Shown here in pieces: positions 8,128 to 22,910 of a DNA stretch of 64,000 bases. A program made the translations under genes and the position numbers. Origin of the DNA: Burkholderiales bacterium PBB1 (GTDB taxonomy: Bacteria > Pseudomonadota > Gammaproteobacteria > Burkholderiales > Burkholderiaceae_C); the NCBI GenBank assembly GCA_002255905.1, contig NKIN01000005.1:186001-250000 (forward strand), written 5' to 3'. The notes under the pieces were generated by a model. It was not told the DNA's origin and did not search any database. It was given only the letters and a program-made list of their open reading frames with translations. Each line of letters opens with the position of its first letter. Position 1 is the stretch's first letter.

Positions 8128-9294
8128 ATGAACGTACCTGCCTACGACCTGGGGCCTTTGGCGTCCGTGGTGCTGATCGGTGCCACCGTGGCCCTGGTTC
8201 CATTGATCTGGGTGATCTGGCGTCATCGCCACAGCGAGCCCGCCGCACGCCGCCGAGCGCTGACGGTGCTCACCTTGTTTCTCACGTTCGATCTGGTGCT
8301 GTTCGGGGCGTTCACCCGCCTCAGCGACTCGGGGCTGGGTTGTCCCGACTGGCCTGGCTGTTATGGCAGCGCAAGTCCGCTGGGTGCCCATGAGTCCATC
8401 GGGGCGGCGCAAAGTGCGATGCCGACAGGCCCCGTGACCCACGGCAAGGCCTGGATCGAGATGCTGCACCGCTACCTCGCCACGGGCGTCGGCGCGTTGA
8501 TCACCTTGCTGGCCGTCACCGCATGGCTCGAGGCGCGCCGGCAGCGGTCGATGCCCGCGCCGGCCGTGTCGCCATGGTGGCCGACCGTGACCTGGTTGTG
8601 GGTGTGCGGCCAAGGTGCCTTCGGGGCCTTGACGGTGACGATGAAGCTCTACCCCGCGATCGTCACCCTCCATCTGCTCGGCGGGCTGGGCCTGCTCGCG
8701 CTGCTGGCGATCCAGAGCCAGCTGCCCCAGCGGTCGACGCTGAAGTTGTCCCCGGCATTGCGGTTCGGGGTTGTCGCCGTGCTGGCGCTGGTGATCGTGC
8801 AGACGGCGCTGGGCGGCTGGGTCAGCACCAATTACGCGGTGCTCGCCTGCGCCGAGTTCCCGACCTGCCAGGGCAGCTGGTGGCCACCGATGGACTTCGA
8901 CCACGGTTTCACCTTGTTGCGCGAGCTTGGCGCGGGCAAGGACGGCGGCTATCTGCCCTTTGCCGCATTGACCGCGATCCACATGGTCCATCGGATCGGC
9001 GCGGCGATCCTGGTGCTGGCCATCGGTGTGCTGATCTGGCGGCTTTGGGCCACCGGCGTTGCTCCGTTGCGCCGCTGGGCGATGGCTCTGACTGGTGCGA
9101 TCGCATGGCAAGTGGCCAGCGGCCTGGGCAATGTTCTGTTCGATTGGCCCTTGCTGGCCGCCGTGTCGCACACAGGCGGTGCGGCCGCGCTGCTGGTGCT
9201 GTTCTCGATGTTGCTGACGCGCTCGTGGCCTGAACGCTCAGTCATTCCTGCGTCAGTCTCGCCCGGCCGGCGCGGCATGCACGCGGCTTCGTAG
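8128..9294 (+). CDS. ctaA: Heme A synthase (COX15/CtaA)
   Basis: CtaA oxidises the C8 methyl of heme O to give heme A for the aa3 oxidase. The 388-residue protein has eight predicted helices and CtaA/COX15 features: [19 protein letters not shown] near residue 60, [15 protein letters not shown] with a heme-ligand histidine, [20 protein letters not shown] near residue 230, and [16 protein letters not shown] in the second half. The paired cysteines in the two periplasmic loops are visible. It lies directly before ctaB, which supplies its substrate. Confidence 0.95.
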   Translation: MNVPAYDLGPLASVVLIGATVALVPLIWVIWRHRHSEPAARRRALTVLTLFLTFDLVLFGAFTRLSDSGLGCPDWPGCYGSASPLGAHESIGAAQSAMPTGPVTHGKAWIEMLHRYLATGVGALITLLAVTAWLEARRQRSMPAPAVSPWWPTVTWLWVCGQGAFGALTVTMKLYPAIVTLHLLGGLGLLALLAIQSQLPQRSTLKLSPALRFGVVAVLALVIVQTALGGWVSTNYAVLACAEFPTCQGSWWPPMDFDHGFTLLRELGAGKDGGYLPFAALTAIHMVHRIGAAILVLAIGVLIWRLWATGVAPLRRWAMALTGAIAWQVASGLGNVLFDWPLLAAVSHTGGAAALLVLFSMLLTRSWPERSVIPASVSPGRRGMHAAS

Positions 9295-9314
9295 AATGCA
9301 AGGCTGGCCTGAAC

Positions 9315-10226
9315 ATGTCTGAAACCCTGACCACCCCGTTGCCGATCGTGCGGCGCGTCTCGCGCGTCAGGCAGTTCTACACGCTGACCAAGCCGCGCGT
9401 GGTGCAGCTGATCGTGTTCTGTGCGGTGATCGGCATGCTGCTCGCCGTACCCGGCGTGCCCGACCTGCAGGTCGCACTCGCCACCACCGCCGGCATATGG
9501 CTGGTCGCAGGCGCCGCCGCGGCGTTCAACTGCATCGTCGAGCAGCACATCGATGCCAAGATGGCCCGCACCTCCTGGCGGCCGACCGCCAAAGGCGACC
9601 TCACCAACGCCCAGACGCTGACCTTCTCTGCCGTGCTGTGCGGTGCCGGCAGCGCCCTGCTGTATTTCTGGGTCAACCCGCTGACGATGTGGCTGACCTT
9701 CGGCACCTTTGTCGGCTATGCCGTGATCTACACGGTGTTGTTGAAGCCTGCCACGCCACAGAACATCGTGATCGGCGGCGCATCCGGTGCGATGCCGCCG
9801 GTGCTCGGTTGGGCCGCGATCCGCGGCGAGGTGGGCCCCGAGGCGCTGATCTTGTGCCTGATCATCTTCCTCTGGACGCCGCCGCATTTCTGGGCACTGG
9901 CGCTGTACCGCGCCGAGGATTACCGCAAGGCCGGGCTGCCGATGCTGCCCGTCACCCATGGGGCCGCCTTCACCCAGTTGCACGTTTTTCTGTACACCTT
10001 GGTGCTGTTCGCGGCGACCTTGCTGCCGTTCATCTCGGGCATGAGTGGTGTGATCTACCTCGTGTCGGCCATCGCGCTGGGTGGCATCTTCATCGGCTAC
10101 GCCTGGAAGCTCTGGCGCAACTATTCAGACGCGCTGGCGCGCAAGACCTTCCGTTTCTCGATCTGGCACCTGATGCTGCTGTTCGCGGCGCTGCTCGTCG
10201 ATCACTACCTGAGCCCGCTGCTGTGA
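9315..10226 (+). CDS. ctaB: Protoheme IX farnesyltransferase (heme O synthase)
   Basis: CtaB transfers a farnesyl group to heme B, forming heme O. The 303-residue polytopic protein belongs to the UbiA superfamily: the first Asp-containing motif is seen in [20 protein letters not shown], and [22 protein letters not shown] is the highly conserved CtaB loop. [19 protein letters not shown] forms the first helix. The stop overlaps the GTG start of the SCO gene. An imperfect -10-like TAGAAT at 9292-9297 precedes the start. Confidence 0.96.
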   Translation: MSETLTTPLPIVRRVSRVRQFYTLTKPRVVQLIVFCAVIGMLLAVPGVPDLQVALATTAGIWLVAGAAAAFNCIVEQHIDAKMARTSWRPTAKGDLTNAQTLTFSAVLCGAGSALLYFWVNPLTMWLTFGTFVGYAVIYTVLLKPATPQNIVIGGASGAMPPVLGWAAIRGEVGPEALILCLIIFLWTPPHFWALALYRAEDYRKAGLPMLPVTHGAAFTQLHVFLYTLVLFAATLLPFISGMSGVIYLVSAIALGGIFIGYAWKLWRNYSDALARKTFRFSIWHLMLLFAALLVDHYLSPLL

Positions 10227-10873
10227 GCCGGCCGCCCCTGAGCCGGTGTTCCCGCCTGTCTCGCCGCCGTGTTTTATGGCTCGGGTGCGCGGCAATGATC
10301 ATGTCAGCGCTGCAGGCAGGCTGCGACGCACCGTCATCGAGTGCTGGCAGTGCGGCTTCGTTCAAGGGCATCGACATCACCGGCGCCGATTACGCCCGCA
10401 CCCTGTCATTGACCGACCAGAACGGCCAGCCGCGCACCCTGGCCGATTTCAAGGGCAAGGTCACCGTGGTTTTCTTCGGCTTCACGCAATGCCCCGATGT
10501 GTGTCCCACGACGATGGCGGAGCTCGCGCAGGTCAAGGCGTCGCTGGGCAAGGACGGTGATCGGATCCAGGGCGTTTTCGTCACCGTCGATCCCGAGCGC
10601 GACACCGCGGCGGTGCTCAAGACCTACATGGGCGGTTTTGATCCCAGCTTCGTCGCCTTGCGCGGCAGCCCGGAGGAAATTGCCGCCACCGCCAAGGAGT
10701 TCAAGGTGTTCTACGCCAAGGTGCCGGGCAAGACCGAAGGTGCTTACAGCGTCGACCACACCGCAGGCTCGTATGTGTTCGACACACAGGGCAGGGTCCG
10801 GTTGTTCGTCCGTTACGGCAGCGGCGCAGAGGCCCTGGCGGCCGACCTGAAAGCATTGCTGGCGGCCGGCTGA
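10223..10873 (+). CDS. SCO1/SenC family copper chaperone lipoprotein
   Basis: SCO proteins deliver copper to CuA of subunit II. The GTG at 10223 overlaps the ctaB stop (GTGA) and gives a 216-residue precursor with an RRR-containing N-terminus, a hydrophobic segment and a lipobox ending at LQAGC, so it is probably an outer-leaflet lipoprotein. The copper site is complete: CPDVC in [17 protein letters not shown] and the distal histidine in [23 protein letters not shown] is another SCO signature. It closes the oxidase biogenesis operon and is followed by a terminator. Confidence 0.92.
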   Translation: MSRPPLSRCSRLSRRRVLWLGCAAMIMSALQAGCDAPSSSAGSAASFKGIDITGADYARTLSLTDQNGQPRTLADFKGKVTVVFFGFTQCPDVCPTTMAELAQVKASLGKDGDRIQGVFVTVDPERDTAAVLKTYMGGFDPSFVALRGSPEEIAATAKEFKVFYAKVPGKTEGAYSVDHTAGSYVFDTQGRVRLFVRYGSGAEALAADLKALLAAG

Positions 10874-10904
10874 GTCCGGCTGCGGGTCCTGCTCGCGCCA
10901 AGAG

Positions 10905-10927
10905 AAACGGCCCCACAGGGGCCGTTT
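10905..10927. terminator. Hairpin terminator between SCO1 and rpoH
   Basis: A 10-bp perfect stem (10905-10914 with 10918-10927) of the type AAACGGCCCC/GGGGCCGTTT with a 3-base loop lies 31 bases after the SCO1 stop. It continues into a short T-rich tail. It is also 21 bases beyond the rpoH stop on the other strand and could serve both convergent genes. Confidence 0.88.
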
Positions 10928-10948
10928 TCATTCGGGCACGCGATGCGC

Positions 10949-11887
10949 TCAGTGAGACGCGCTCAGCGTCTTGCGCATCTTCTTCATCGCAGCCACCTCG
11001 ATCTGGCGTATGCGTTCGGCGCTGACACCGTACTCGTCTGCCAGGTCGTGCAGCGTCATGCCGCCCGAGTTGTCGTCGTTGACCTTGAGCCAGCGCTCTT
11101 CGACGATGCGGCGGCTGCGCGGGTCCAGCGTGTCCAGTGCCAGCGAGATGCCGTCACCAGACAACCAGTCGCGGCGTCGCGCGTCCAGCACGTGGCCGGG
11201 CTCCTGCGTCTCGTCTGCCAGGTAGGCGATCGGGGCATAGCTTTCTTCGCCGTCGTCAGTCAGCGGCTCCAGAGGCACATCGCCACCGGACAAGCGGGTT
11301 TCCATTTCGAGCACGTCTTCGCGCTTGACGTTCAAGGTGCGCGCCATCGTGTCGACCTCGCCCTGCGTCAGCGTGTTGCGGTGGGTTTCGCCGTCGATCG
11401 CGTCTTCTTTCAGGCTCTGCTTCATCGAGCGCAGGTTGAAGAACAACTTGCGCTGCGCCTTGGTGGTCGCCACCTTGACCATGCGCCAGTTCTTCAAGAT
11501 GTACTCGTGGATCTCGGCCTTGATCCAGTGCATCGCGTAGCTGACGAGCCGCACGCCCTGATCGGGGTCGAAGCGCTTGACGGCCTTCATCAGCCCGACG
11601 TTGCCTTCCTGGATCAGGTCGCCGTGGGGCAGGCCGTAGCCCATGTACTGGCGGGCAATCGAGACCACCAGCCGCATGTGCGACAACACCAGTTGTCCGG
11701 CCGCCTGCAGATCGCCCTGATCACGCAGCTTGCGAGCCAGCGACTGCTCTTCTTCGAGGCTGAGCATCGGCACGCGGTTGGCGGCGGCAATGTAGGCATC
11801 AAGGCTGCCGAGCGACGGGATCATCGCCCACGGATCGCGCAGCGCCAGTGCCGAAGCGGAAGAATGTGATGTGTTCATGGTACTCAT
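10949..11887 (-). CDS. rpoH: RNA polymerase heat-shock sigma factor sigma-32
   Basis: RpoH directs RNA polymerase to heat-shock promoters. The 312-residue protein has region 2 (QLVLSHMRLVVSIARQYMGY, GDLIQEGNVGLMKAVKRFDP, YAMHWIKAEIHEYI) and region 4 with a helix-turn-helix at the end (TLHDLADEYGVSAERIRQIE). It also contains the RpoH box QRKLFFNLR, which separates sigma-32 from other group 3 factors. Two start codons are close together (11887 and 11878). The gene follows a histidine kinase gene on the same strand but has its own control region carrying a CIRCE element. Confidence 0.97.
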   Translation of the reverse strand: MSTMNTSHSSASALALRDPWAMIPSLGSLDAYIAAANRVPMLSLEEEQSLARKLRDQGDLQAAGQLVLSHMRLVVSIARQYMGYGLPHGDLIQEGNVGLMKAVKRFDPDQGVRLVSYAMHWIKAEIHEYILKNWRMVKVATTKAQRKLFFNLRSMKQSLKEDAIDGETHRNTLTQGEVDTMARTLNVKREDVLEMETRLSGGDVPLEPLTDDGEESYAPIAYLADETQEPGHVLDARRRDWLSGDGISLALDTLDPRSRRIVEERWLKVNDDNSGGMTLHDLADEYGVSAERIRQIEVAAMKKMRKTLSASH

Positions 11888-11917
11888 GGACCACCTCGAT
11901 TCAGGATTGGTTCCACG

Positions 11918-11943
11918 ATATTAGCACTCATCTTCGGTGAGTG

Positions 11944-11947
<4 letters not shown>
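11918..11947 (-). promoter_or_regulatory. Probable rpoH promoter
   Basis: On the minus strand TTAGCA (11947-11942) and TAATAT (11923-11918) are 18 bases apart and resemble the -35 and -10 hexamers (4/6 each). The resulting start would fall about 20-25 bases before the rpoH start codon, after which the ribosome-binding sequence GAGGTGG is found. The CIRCE palindrome fills the -35 box and the spacer. Confidence 0.5.
11921..11947. promoter_or_regulatory. CIRCE operator (HrcA binding site) upstream of rpoH
   Basis: TTAGCACTC (11921-11929), nine bases, then GAGTGCTAA (11939-11947): a perfect match to the CIRCE consensus with no mismatch. HrcA binds CIRCE and represses heat-shock genes until heat inactivates it. 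The element lies 34 bases before the rpoH start and covers the likely promoter. Its distal arm includes the stop codon (11944-11946) of the histidine kinase gene, so the two genes leave almost no free space. Confidence 0.93.
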
Positions 11948-14913
<2,966 letters not shown>

Positions 14914-14984
14914 CTGTTGCCTGCGGGCAGCCCCTGCGCTGAAAACCGCGTACGCTGGATGATCACTCGCTGCAGGAGCGCGCC

Positions 14985-16016
14985 TTGTTACAACCTTCTG
15001 ACGTCAATCGCCGCATCGTTCTGGCTTCACGCCCCAACGGTGCGGTCGAACCCGCGAATTTCCGCCTTGAGGAAGCCGAAGTGCCGGTGCCCATGGCGGG
15101 GCAGGTGCTGCTGCGCACGTTGTTTCTCTCGCTCGATCCGTACATGCGAGGGCGCATGAACGACGCGCCGTCGTATGCGCCCTGCGTGCAACTGGGTGAG
15201 GTGATGACTGGCGGTGCGGTGTCGCGTGTGATCGCGTCGCAACACCCCGACTTCCAGCCCGGCGACAAGGTGATGGGCTACACCGGCTGGCAGGACTACG
15301 CCGTGTCGGACGGCGTCGGGCTGTCCAAGTTGCCGGCCGACATGACTCATCCATCGCTGGCGCTCGGTGTACTTGGCATGCCGGGCTTCACCGCGTACAT
15401 GGGACTGATGGACATTGGCCAGCCGAAGCCGGGAGAGACGGTGGTGGTCGCCGCGGCCAGCGGCGCCGTCGGCTCAGTGGTCGGGCAGATCGCGAAGATC
15501 CAGGGCTGCCGCGTGGTGGGCATTGCGGGCGGGGCCGACAAGTGCCGCTTCGTGGTCGACGAACTCGGCTTCGACACCTGCCTGGACCGCAGGGCGTCGG
15601 ACTTTCCTGCTCAGTTGGCAGCGGCCTGCCCCAAGGGCATCGATGTCTACTTCGAGAACGTGGGCGGGGCCGTTTTCGACGCGGTGCTGCCGCTGCTCAA
15701 CACCCACGCCCGAGTACCACTCTGCGGACTGATCTCGCTGTACAGCAGCGGGGCATCTGCTGCCAGCGCCGACCGACTGCCCGCGCTGACCCGCACCTTG
15801 CTTGTCAAGCGCATCCGCATGCAGGGTTTCATCATCTTCGACTACGAAGGCCGGCAGGCGGAGTTCCTCGGGCCCATGCGGCAGTGGCTGGCTCAGGGCA
15901 AGGTCAAGTTCCGGGAGGACGTCGTCGAGGGGCTCGAGAACGCGCCGCAGGCCTTCATCGGCCTGTTGCAGGGCGAGAACTTCGGGAAGCTGGTGGTGAG
16001 GGTGTCAGTGGAGTGA
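14985..16016 (+). CDS. NADP-dependent MDR oxidoreductase (CurA/YncB type)
   Basis: A 343-residue zinc-independent medium-chain reductase that probably reduces an α,β-unsaturated ketone with NADPH. Family marks are SLDPYMRGRMND near residue 45, LGVLGMPGFTAYMGL, the nucleotide-binding VVAAASGAVGSVVGQIAKI, and VDVYFENVGG-like IDVYFENVGGAVFDAVL. Translation starts at TTG 14985, six bases after a perfect AGGAG (14974-14978). The gene diverges from the histidine kinase gene. The natural substrate cannot be read from sequence. Confidence 0.88.
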   Translation: MLQPSDVNRRIVLASRPNGAVEPANFRLEEAEVPVPMAGQVLLRTLFLSLDPYMRGRMNDAPSYAPCVQLGEVMTGGAVSRVIASQHPDFQPGDKVMGYTGWQDYAVSDGVGLSKLPADMTHPSLALGVLGMPGFTAYMGLMDIGQPKPGETVVVAAASGAVGSVVGQIAKIQGCRVVGIAGGADKCRFVVDELGFDTCLDRRASDFPAQLAAACPKGIDVYFENVGGAVFDAVLPLLNTHARVPLCGLISLYSSGASAASADRLPALTRTLLVKRIRMQGFIIFDYEGRQAEFLGPMRQWLAQGKVKFREDVVEGLENAPQAFIGLLQGENFGKLVVRVSVE

Positions 16017-16146
16017 GCAAGCCGCGGGTGGTTTCATTGATCCAGCGCAAGTGCGCACCGCAGCCAGCGCACTCCAATGACATCGGGCATGCGAGCGAGG
16101 CGATCGTCGCCGGGCGTGAGTGTCATGGCCGCGAGAAGGAGATGTC

Positions 16147-16341
16147 ATGAAAGTGAACGAAGGCAAAGTGGATCGAGCGGTGCGCGTGATCGCAGGACTG
16201 GCGCTGATCGGCATGGCCCTCAGCGGGGTCATCGGTGGCTGGGGCTACCTCGGCATCGTGCCGCTGCTCAGCGGTGCCGTCGGCCTGTGTCCGTTGTATT
16301 CGGTGCTCGGGATCAACACCTGTCCATCGGGCTCGCGCTGA
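16147..16341 (+). CDS. DUF2892 / YgaP transmembrane-like protein
   Basis: A 64-residue protein: MKVNEGKVDRAVRVIAGLAL, a glycine-rich double-helix hairpin (GVIGGWGYLGIVPLLSGAVG) and the ending CPLYSVLGINTC. This matches DUF2892, the small membrane module seen alone or fused to rhodanese in YgaP. AAGGAG (16136-16141) lies six bases before the ATG. The two cysteines in CPLYSVLGINTC are conserved in the family; a sulfur-related role is often suggested but is not shown here. Confidence 0.85.
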   Translation: MKVNEGKVDRAVRVIAGLALIGMALSGVIGGWGYLGIVPLLSGAVGLCPLYSVLGINTCPSGSR

Positions 16342-16481
16342 GTCCAGGCGTCGCTGCACGTCGGCATTGGCTGACACGCGAGCACGGGCTTGTCCGATGG
16401 GGCGTCTCAATCGGTGCGAAAAGAATACTTTTCACACCACACAGAGGTGGCTTCATCGGCCGCCGCGCACAGGAGCACCAC

Positions 16482-16946
16482 ATGGACAAGCAACACATTC
16501 CAGAATCGTTCGGAGTCTTCAAGCCCGTCGGACACGTGGTCATCACCTTGCGCACGGCAGGCGACCTGCAACGAGCAGAGGCGGCGCTGAAAGAGCAGGG
16601 CTTCGACGCCCGGGAGATCGTTCACTACACCCCGGCAGAGATGATCGATCAGGTGAACGCTGAAGTGGAGCGGGCCAGTCCGCTGGCTGCCATCGGGCAG
16701 GACCTGAACCTGATCAAGGCACACCGCGAGCTCGCACAGGCAGGCTGCAGCTTCCTGGTCGTGCATGCGCCCGAGCAGGCCCATGTCGACAAGGTCAATG
16801 CTGTGGCGCATCGGCAGAAAGCCGTGGCCGCACAACGCTACGGTCGTTTCGTCACCGAAGAGCTGATCGACGGCGATACGGGAAACCAGACCAACGAGTC
16901 ACCGGATGCCGGACTGGACGATGCGCTGATCACGGCTCGCCGCTGA
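16482..16946 (+). CDS. Conserved protein of unknown function (154 aa)
   Basis: A soluble 154-residue protein with AGGAG (16471-16475) seven bases before the ATG. It begins with a predicted β-α-β unit (GHVVITLRTAGDLQRAEAAL, then EQGFDAREIVHYTPAEM), has a central helical segment (ERASPLAAIGQDLNLIKAHREL), then a hydrophobic strand (CSFLVVHAP) and a basic helix. The first part resembles ferredoxin-like domains of stress proteins that contain 'EEAGFD'-type repeats. No family is assigned with confidence. No signal peptide or membrane segment is present. Confidence 0.7.
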   Translation: MDKQHIPESFGVFKPVGHVVITLRTAGDLQRAEAALKEQGFDAREIVHYTPAEMIDQVNAEVERASPLAAIGQDLNLIKAHRELAQAGCSFLVVHAPEQAHVDKVNAVAHRQKAVAAQRYGRFVTEELIDGDTGNQTNESPDAGLDDALITARR

Positions 16947-16993
16947 CGGCCGGTCCCCGTATCAGGCCGTTCGCCACGGCCTAAACTTGCAGT

Positions 16994-17395
16994 ATGCGCA
17001 TTCGAAGCCGTCTCGTGCTGATGTGGCTGGTGCTGGCCCTGCCGTTGCAGGGCTACGCGGCCGCCGCCATGCTGAACTGCGTGGCAGGGCACCATCGAAT
17101 GAGCGCGGTGGTTGTTTCGTCAGCCGACTTGCCGGACGCAGGCAAGGATCGCCATGCCCACCACGCCCACGATGCCGAGCCGGCCACGGCGCTGGACACT
17201 CACTCAGCAGCGGGCCTGTCGAAGTCCAAATGCAGTGCCTGCGCTGCCTGCTGTGTGGGTGCGCCGCTCCCCGCCACGGGGTTGGTGTTCGCCGAAGCGG
17301 CGCCCGACGGTGCTCCGGCGTGCGCTTGCATCATCGGCCCGATCGGGTTTCTGACCGACGGACCCGACCGACCTCCTCGAACCGACCTCGCCTGA
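16994..17395 (+). CDS. Secreted Cys/His-rich protein leading the copper cluster
   Basis: A 133-residue protein with a clear signal peptide (MRIRSRLVLMWLVLALPLQGYAAA cut into the usual n-, h- and c-regions). It has a His-rich stretch (DRHAHHAHDAE) and a Cys cluster CSACAACCVG. Small proteins with a CxxCxxCC motif (DUF2946/CopL-like) often sit first in copper resistance clusters and bind or sense copper; membership here is inferred from the motif and from the copper genes that follow. No experimental role is known for this one. Confidence 0.6.
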   Translation: MRIRSRLVLMWLVLALPLQGYAAAAMLNCVAGHHRMSAVVVSSADLPDAGKDRHAHHAHDAEPATALDTHSAAGLSKSKCSACAACCVGAPLPATGLVFAEAAPDGAPACACIIGPIGFLTDGPDRPPRTDLA

Positions 17396-17496
17396 CAGAC
17401 GTTGCCCCGCCCGCTGCGCGTCGACGCGCGGTGGGGGGCGCTGGTTCGACCGTTGTCCGTGGCCATGAGCCGCGGACATCCGAGACGAGGTGAGCG

Positions 17497-19071
17497 ATGT
17501 TTTTCAACGCGAAGACTGCCTGGCGGTCGGCATGGGCTGCCGTCAGCATGAAATGCTTCAACGCAGCGGCGCCTGGCGCTGCTGCGCTTGCCCGCCGTGC
17601 AGGCATGGCGAAGGGGCGGTCGCCCCTCAGGCCCTGGCCCTGCGGCCGATCGGCCGCGGCCGCGGCCGCGGCCACGCTGGCGCTCATCGCGCTGGCGGGC
17701 TGCGCCACGCCGTCAACGGAGTCAGGGTTCGGTGTACTCGAGCAGGCTGCCCAGGCGCATCTGGGAAAGACGCTGGCCTGGCCGCGCTCCGACAGCGAGC
17801 GGGCTGCGGTGGACGCGCGTGTGGCCGAGCTGCTGGCTCAACCGCTGTCGGTCGATGCCGCTGTGCAGATTGCGCTGCTGAACAACCGTGGCCTGCAGGC
17901 GTCTTTCGACCAGCTGGGCATTGCCGATGCCGATCGCGTGCAGGCTGGGCTGTTGCCGAACCCGGGCGTCAGGTTCGGGCGCCTGCGCCAGGGCCATGGA
18001 GCCGCCGAGACCACCGAGATCGACCGCAGCATCACTTTCGACCTCGGACGGTTGTTGACGCTGCCGCTTGCACGCCAGATCGAGGACCAGCGCTTTGAGG
18101 CGACGCGCGGCGCGGCGTTGATGAGCGTGCTGTCGCTGGCGGCGCAAACCCGCGCGGCGTATTACAGCGCCGTGGCGGCTGACGAAACCCGTCGCTACAT
18201 GCTGCAGGTGCAGGTGGCCGCCGAAGCTGGCGCCGAGCTGGCCCGCAGACAGTTGCAGGCTGGCAACTGGAATGAGCTGCAGCAGGCGCGCGAACAGGGG
18301 TTCCACGCCGATGCAGCGCTGAACCTGGCGCGGGCTGAGCAGGGCCGTGTCGCAGCGCGCGAGCAACTGGCGCGGCTGCTGGGCCTCTGGGGCACGCAGA
18401 CCGACTTCCAGTTGCCCGACCGGCTGCCCGATCTTCCAGCGCAGCCGAACGATCTGCCCGACATCGAGCGGACCGCGATGGCGCAGCGCGTGGATGTGCA
18501 GGCAGCCCGGCTCGACAGTGATCGGCTCGCGAGGGCGCTGGACCTCACCCGCACCACGCGCTTCATCAACCTGCTCGAACTCGGGGCACAACGCAACTCG
18601 CACAGCGACGCACCGGTCGAACGCGGTTTCGAGATCAGCATCGAGCTGCCGCTGTTCGACTGGGGCACCTCGCGGGTGGCCAAGGCCGAGGCGATCTACA
18701 TGCAGTCGGTCAACCGTGCGGCCGACCTCGCCGTCAACGCGCGGAGCGAAGTACGGCTGGCGTACGCGAACTACCGCACCAGCCACGACATCGCCCGTCG
18801 CTTCCGCGACGAGATCGTGCCGCTGAAAAAACGCATCTCCGAGCAAAACCTGCTCCGCTACAACGGCATGCTGATTGGCGTGTTCGAGCTGCTGGCCGAT
18901 GCACGTTCGCAGATCACCACTGTCAACGGCTACATCGAGGCGCTGCGCGACTTCTGGCTGGCCCAGTCGGCACTCGACAGCGTGCAGATCGGCCCGGCCC
19001 CCCTCGGCGTGCTGGCGCCCGCGAAGGCGCCGGTGATGTCGGTGACGGGCGGCGTGGCCGCGGCCCACTGA
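17497..19071 (+). CDS. TolC-family outer membrane efflux lipoprotein (CusC-like)
   Basis: A 524-residue outer membrane channel protein of the OEP family with two repeats of long helices, as in TolC, OprM and CusC. The lipobox ALIALAGC places the lipidated Cys near residue 68. The start ATG 17497 has GAGGTGA upstream, but it gives an unusually long pre-lipobox region; ATG 17605 would give a normal signal. OEP marks include ALLNNRGLQASFDQLGIADA and FEISIELPLFDWGTSRVAKAEA. It should form the outer membrane exit of an export complex, but no RND pump or adaptor gene is adjacent. Confidence 0.88.
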   Translation: MFFNAKTAWRSAWAAVSMKCFNAAAPGAAALARRAGMAKGRSPLRPWPCGRSAAAAAAATLALIALAGCATPSTESGFGVLEQAAQAHLGKTLAWPRSDSERAAVDARVAELLAQPLSVDAAVQIALLNNRGLQASFDQLGIADADRVQAGLLPNPGVRFGRLRQGHGAAETTEIDRSITFDLGRLLTLPLARQIEDQRFEATRGAALMSVLSLAAQTRAAYYSAVAADETRRYMLQVQVAAEAGAELARRQLQAGNWNELQQAREQGFHADAALNLARAEQGRVAAREQLARLLGLWGTQTDFQLPDRLPDLPAQPNDLPDIERTAMAQRVDVQAARLDSDRLARALDLTRTTRFINLLELGAQRNSHSDAPVERGFEISIELPLFDWGTSRVAKAEAIYMQSVNRAADLAVNARSEVRLAYANYRTSHDIARRFRDEIVPLKKRISEQNLLRYNGMLIGVFELLADARSQITTVNGYIEALRDFWLAQSALDSVQIGPAPLGVLAPAKAPVMSVTGGVAAAH

Positions 19072-19086
19072 TTCAAGGACAACACC

Positions 19087-20499
19087 ATGGTTTCAAGACG
19101 TCATTTCTTCCGCAGCGCCGGCGTGGCCACTGCCGCCGTGGCCGCGGCCACGGTCAGCCGGGTCGCCATGTCCGCATTGCCCGAACCGGTATTGCAGGAC
19201 AAGCCCGACACCATGCCACCGCTGGTGCCTGCCACGGGCCGGCCCTACAACCCGGTGGTCACGCTCAATGGCTGGACACTGCCCTGGCGCATGAACCAGG
19301 GCGTCAAGGAGTTTCACCTGGTTGCCGAGCCGGTGGTGCGCGAGATGGCGCCTGGGCTCAAGGCTCACCTGTGGGGCTACAACGGCCAGTCGCCTGGACC
19401 GACGATCGAGGTGGTCGAGGGCGATCGCGTGCGCATCTTCGTCACCAACAAGCTGCCCGAGCACACCAGCGTGCATTGGCATGGCCAGCGCCTGCCCAAC
19501 GGCATGGATGGCGTTGCCGGCCTGAATCAGCCGGCCATACAGCCGGGCAAGACCTTCGTCTACGAGTTCACCGCGCGCCGCCCCGGCACCTTCATGTACC
19601 ACCCCCACGCTGACGAGATGGTGCAGATGGCCATGGGCATGATGGGTTGCTGGATCACCCACCCCAGGCAAAAGCACCCCTTGATCGACGAGGTGGACCG
19701 TGACTTCGTGTTCCTGCTCAACGCCTACGACATCGATCCTGGCGCCTACACCCCCAAGATCATGACGATGCTCGAGTTCAACCTGTGGGGCTGGAACAGC
19801 CGGGTGTTCCCCGGCATCGATCCACTGGTCGTGCGCCAGCACGACAAGGTGCGTGTCCGTGTTGGCAACCTGACGATGACCAACCATCCGATCCACCTGC
19901 ATGGTCACGAATTCACCGTCACCGGTACCGACGGTGGCGCGGTACCGAAGAGCGCACGTTGGCCCGAGGTGACCACCGACGTGGCGGTTGGTCAGATGCG
20001 GCAGATCGAGTTCGTTGCCGACGAGCCAGGCGACTGGGCCTTCCATTGCCACAAGAGTCACCACACGATGAACGCGATGGGCCACCAGGTGCCGACGATG
20101 ATCGGTGTTGACCACCAGAGCATCGCCCGGCAGATCACCGAACTGATCCCTGGCTACATGGTGATGGGCGAGAGCGGTATGGCCGACATGGCGAAGATGC
20201 AGATGCCTTTGCCCGAGAACACCGTGCCGATGATGACGGGCGACGGCCCGATGGGCTCGGTCGAGATGGGTGGCATGTTCAGCATGCTGAAGGTGCGACG
20301 CGACCAGAAGCCTGGCGACTACAGCGACCCGGGCTGGTATGCACACCCGCAGGGATCCGTGGCCCACGAATGGACGGGTGTCCCTCCGGCAGAGGTGCGC
20401 GGGCCTCCGGCTGGTGGACCCACGATGCCAGCATCCCGGATGCCGGCCGAGGAGATCGAAGTGCAGGTGCGCAAGCCCTCGGGCCACGCAGGTCACTGA
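19087..20499 (+). CDS. Tat-exported multicopper oxidase
   Basis: A periplasmic copper oxidase of 470 residues, probably oxidising Cu(I) or another reductant. The N-terminus is a Tat signal (SRRHFFRSAG followed by an Ala-rich helix). All four copper-binding motifs are present: VHWHGQRLPNGMDGV near residue 135, FMYHPHADEM near 173, HPIHLHGHEF near 272 and FHCHKSHHTMNAMGH near 320. The last gives the type 1 site with Cys. The C-terminus has a Met-rich stretch (MADMAKMQMPLPENTVPMM). It lies between a TolC-type gene and a Cu-ATPase gene. Confidence 0.93.
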   Translation: MVSRRHFFRSAGVATAAVAAATVSRVAMSALPEPVLQDKPDTMPPLVPATGRPYNPVVTLNGWTLPWRMNQGVKEFHLVAEPVVREMAPGLKAHLWGYNGQSPGPTIEVVEGDRVRIFVTNKLPEHTSVHWHGQRLPNGMDGVAGLNQPAIQPGKTFVYEFTARRPGTFMYHPHADEMVQMAMGMMGCWITHPRQKHPLIDEVDRDFVFLLNAYDIDPGAYTPKIMTMLEFNLWGWNSRVFPGIDPLVVRQHDKVRVRVGNLTMTNHPIHLHGHEFTVTGTDGGAVPKSARWPEVTTDVAVGQMRQIEFVADEPGDWAFHCHKSHHTMNAMGHQVPTMIGVDHQSIARQITELIPGYMVMGESGMADMAKMQMPLPENTVPMMTGDGPMGSVEMGGMFSMLKVRRDQKPGDYSDPGWYAHPQGSVAHEWTGVPPAEVRGPPAGGPTMPASRMPAEEIEVQVRKPSGHAGH

Positions 20500-20543
20500 A
20501 GGGCCGCTGCCGGTGTTTGATTCCATTCTGAAAGGACCCGTCC

Positions 20544-22910
<2,367 letters not shown>

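Noticed and set aside
9497-10222. Long N-terminal extension of SCO1 inside ctaB
   Set aside because: It is a shifted frame of ctaB; GTG 10223 gives a proper lipoprotein signal.
17649-17678. Repeated GGCCGC units that could be a satellite or integration site
   Set aside because: They encode an Ala run in the signal region of the efflux protein and are explained by codon use.
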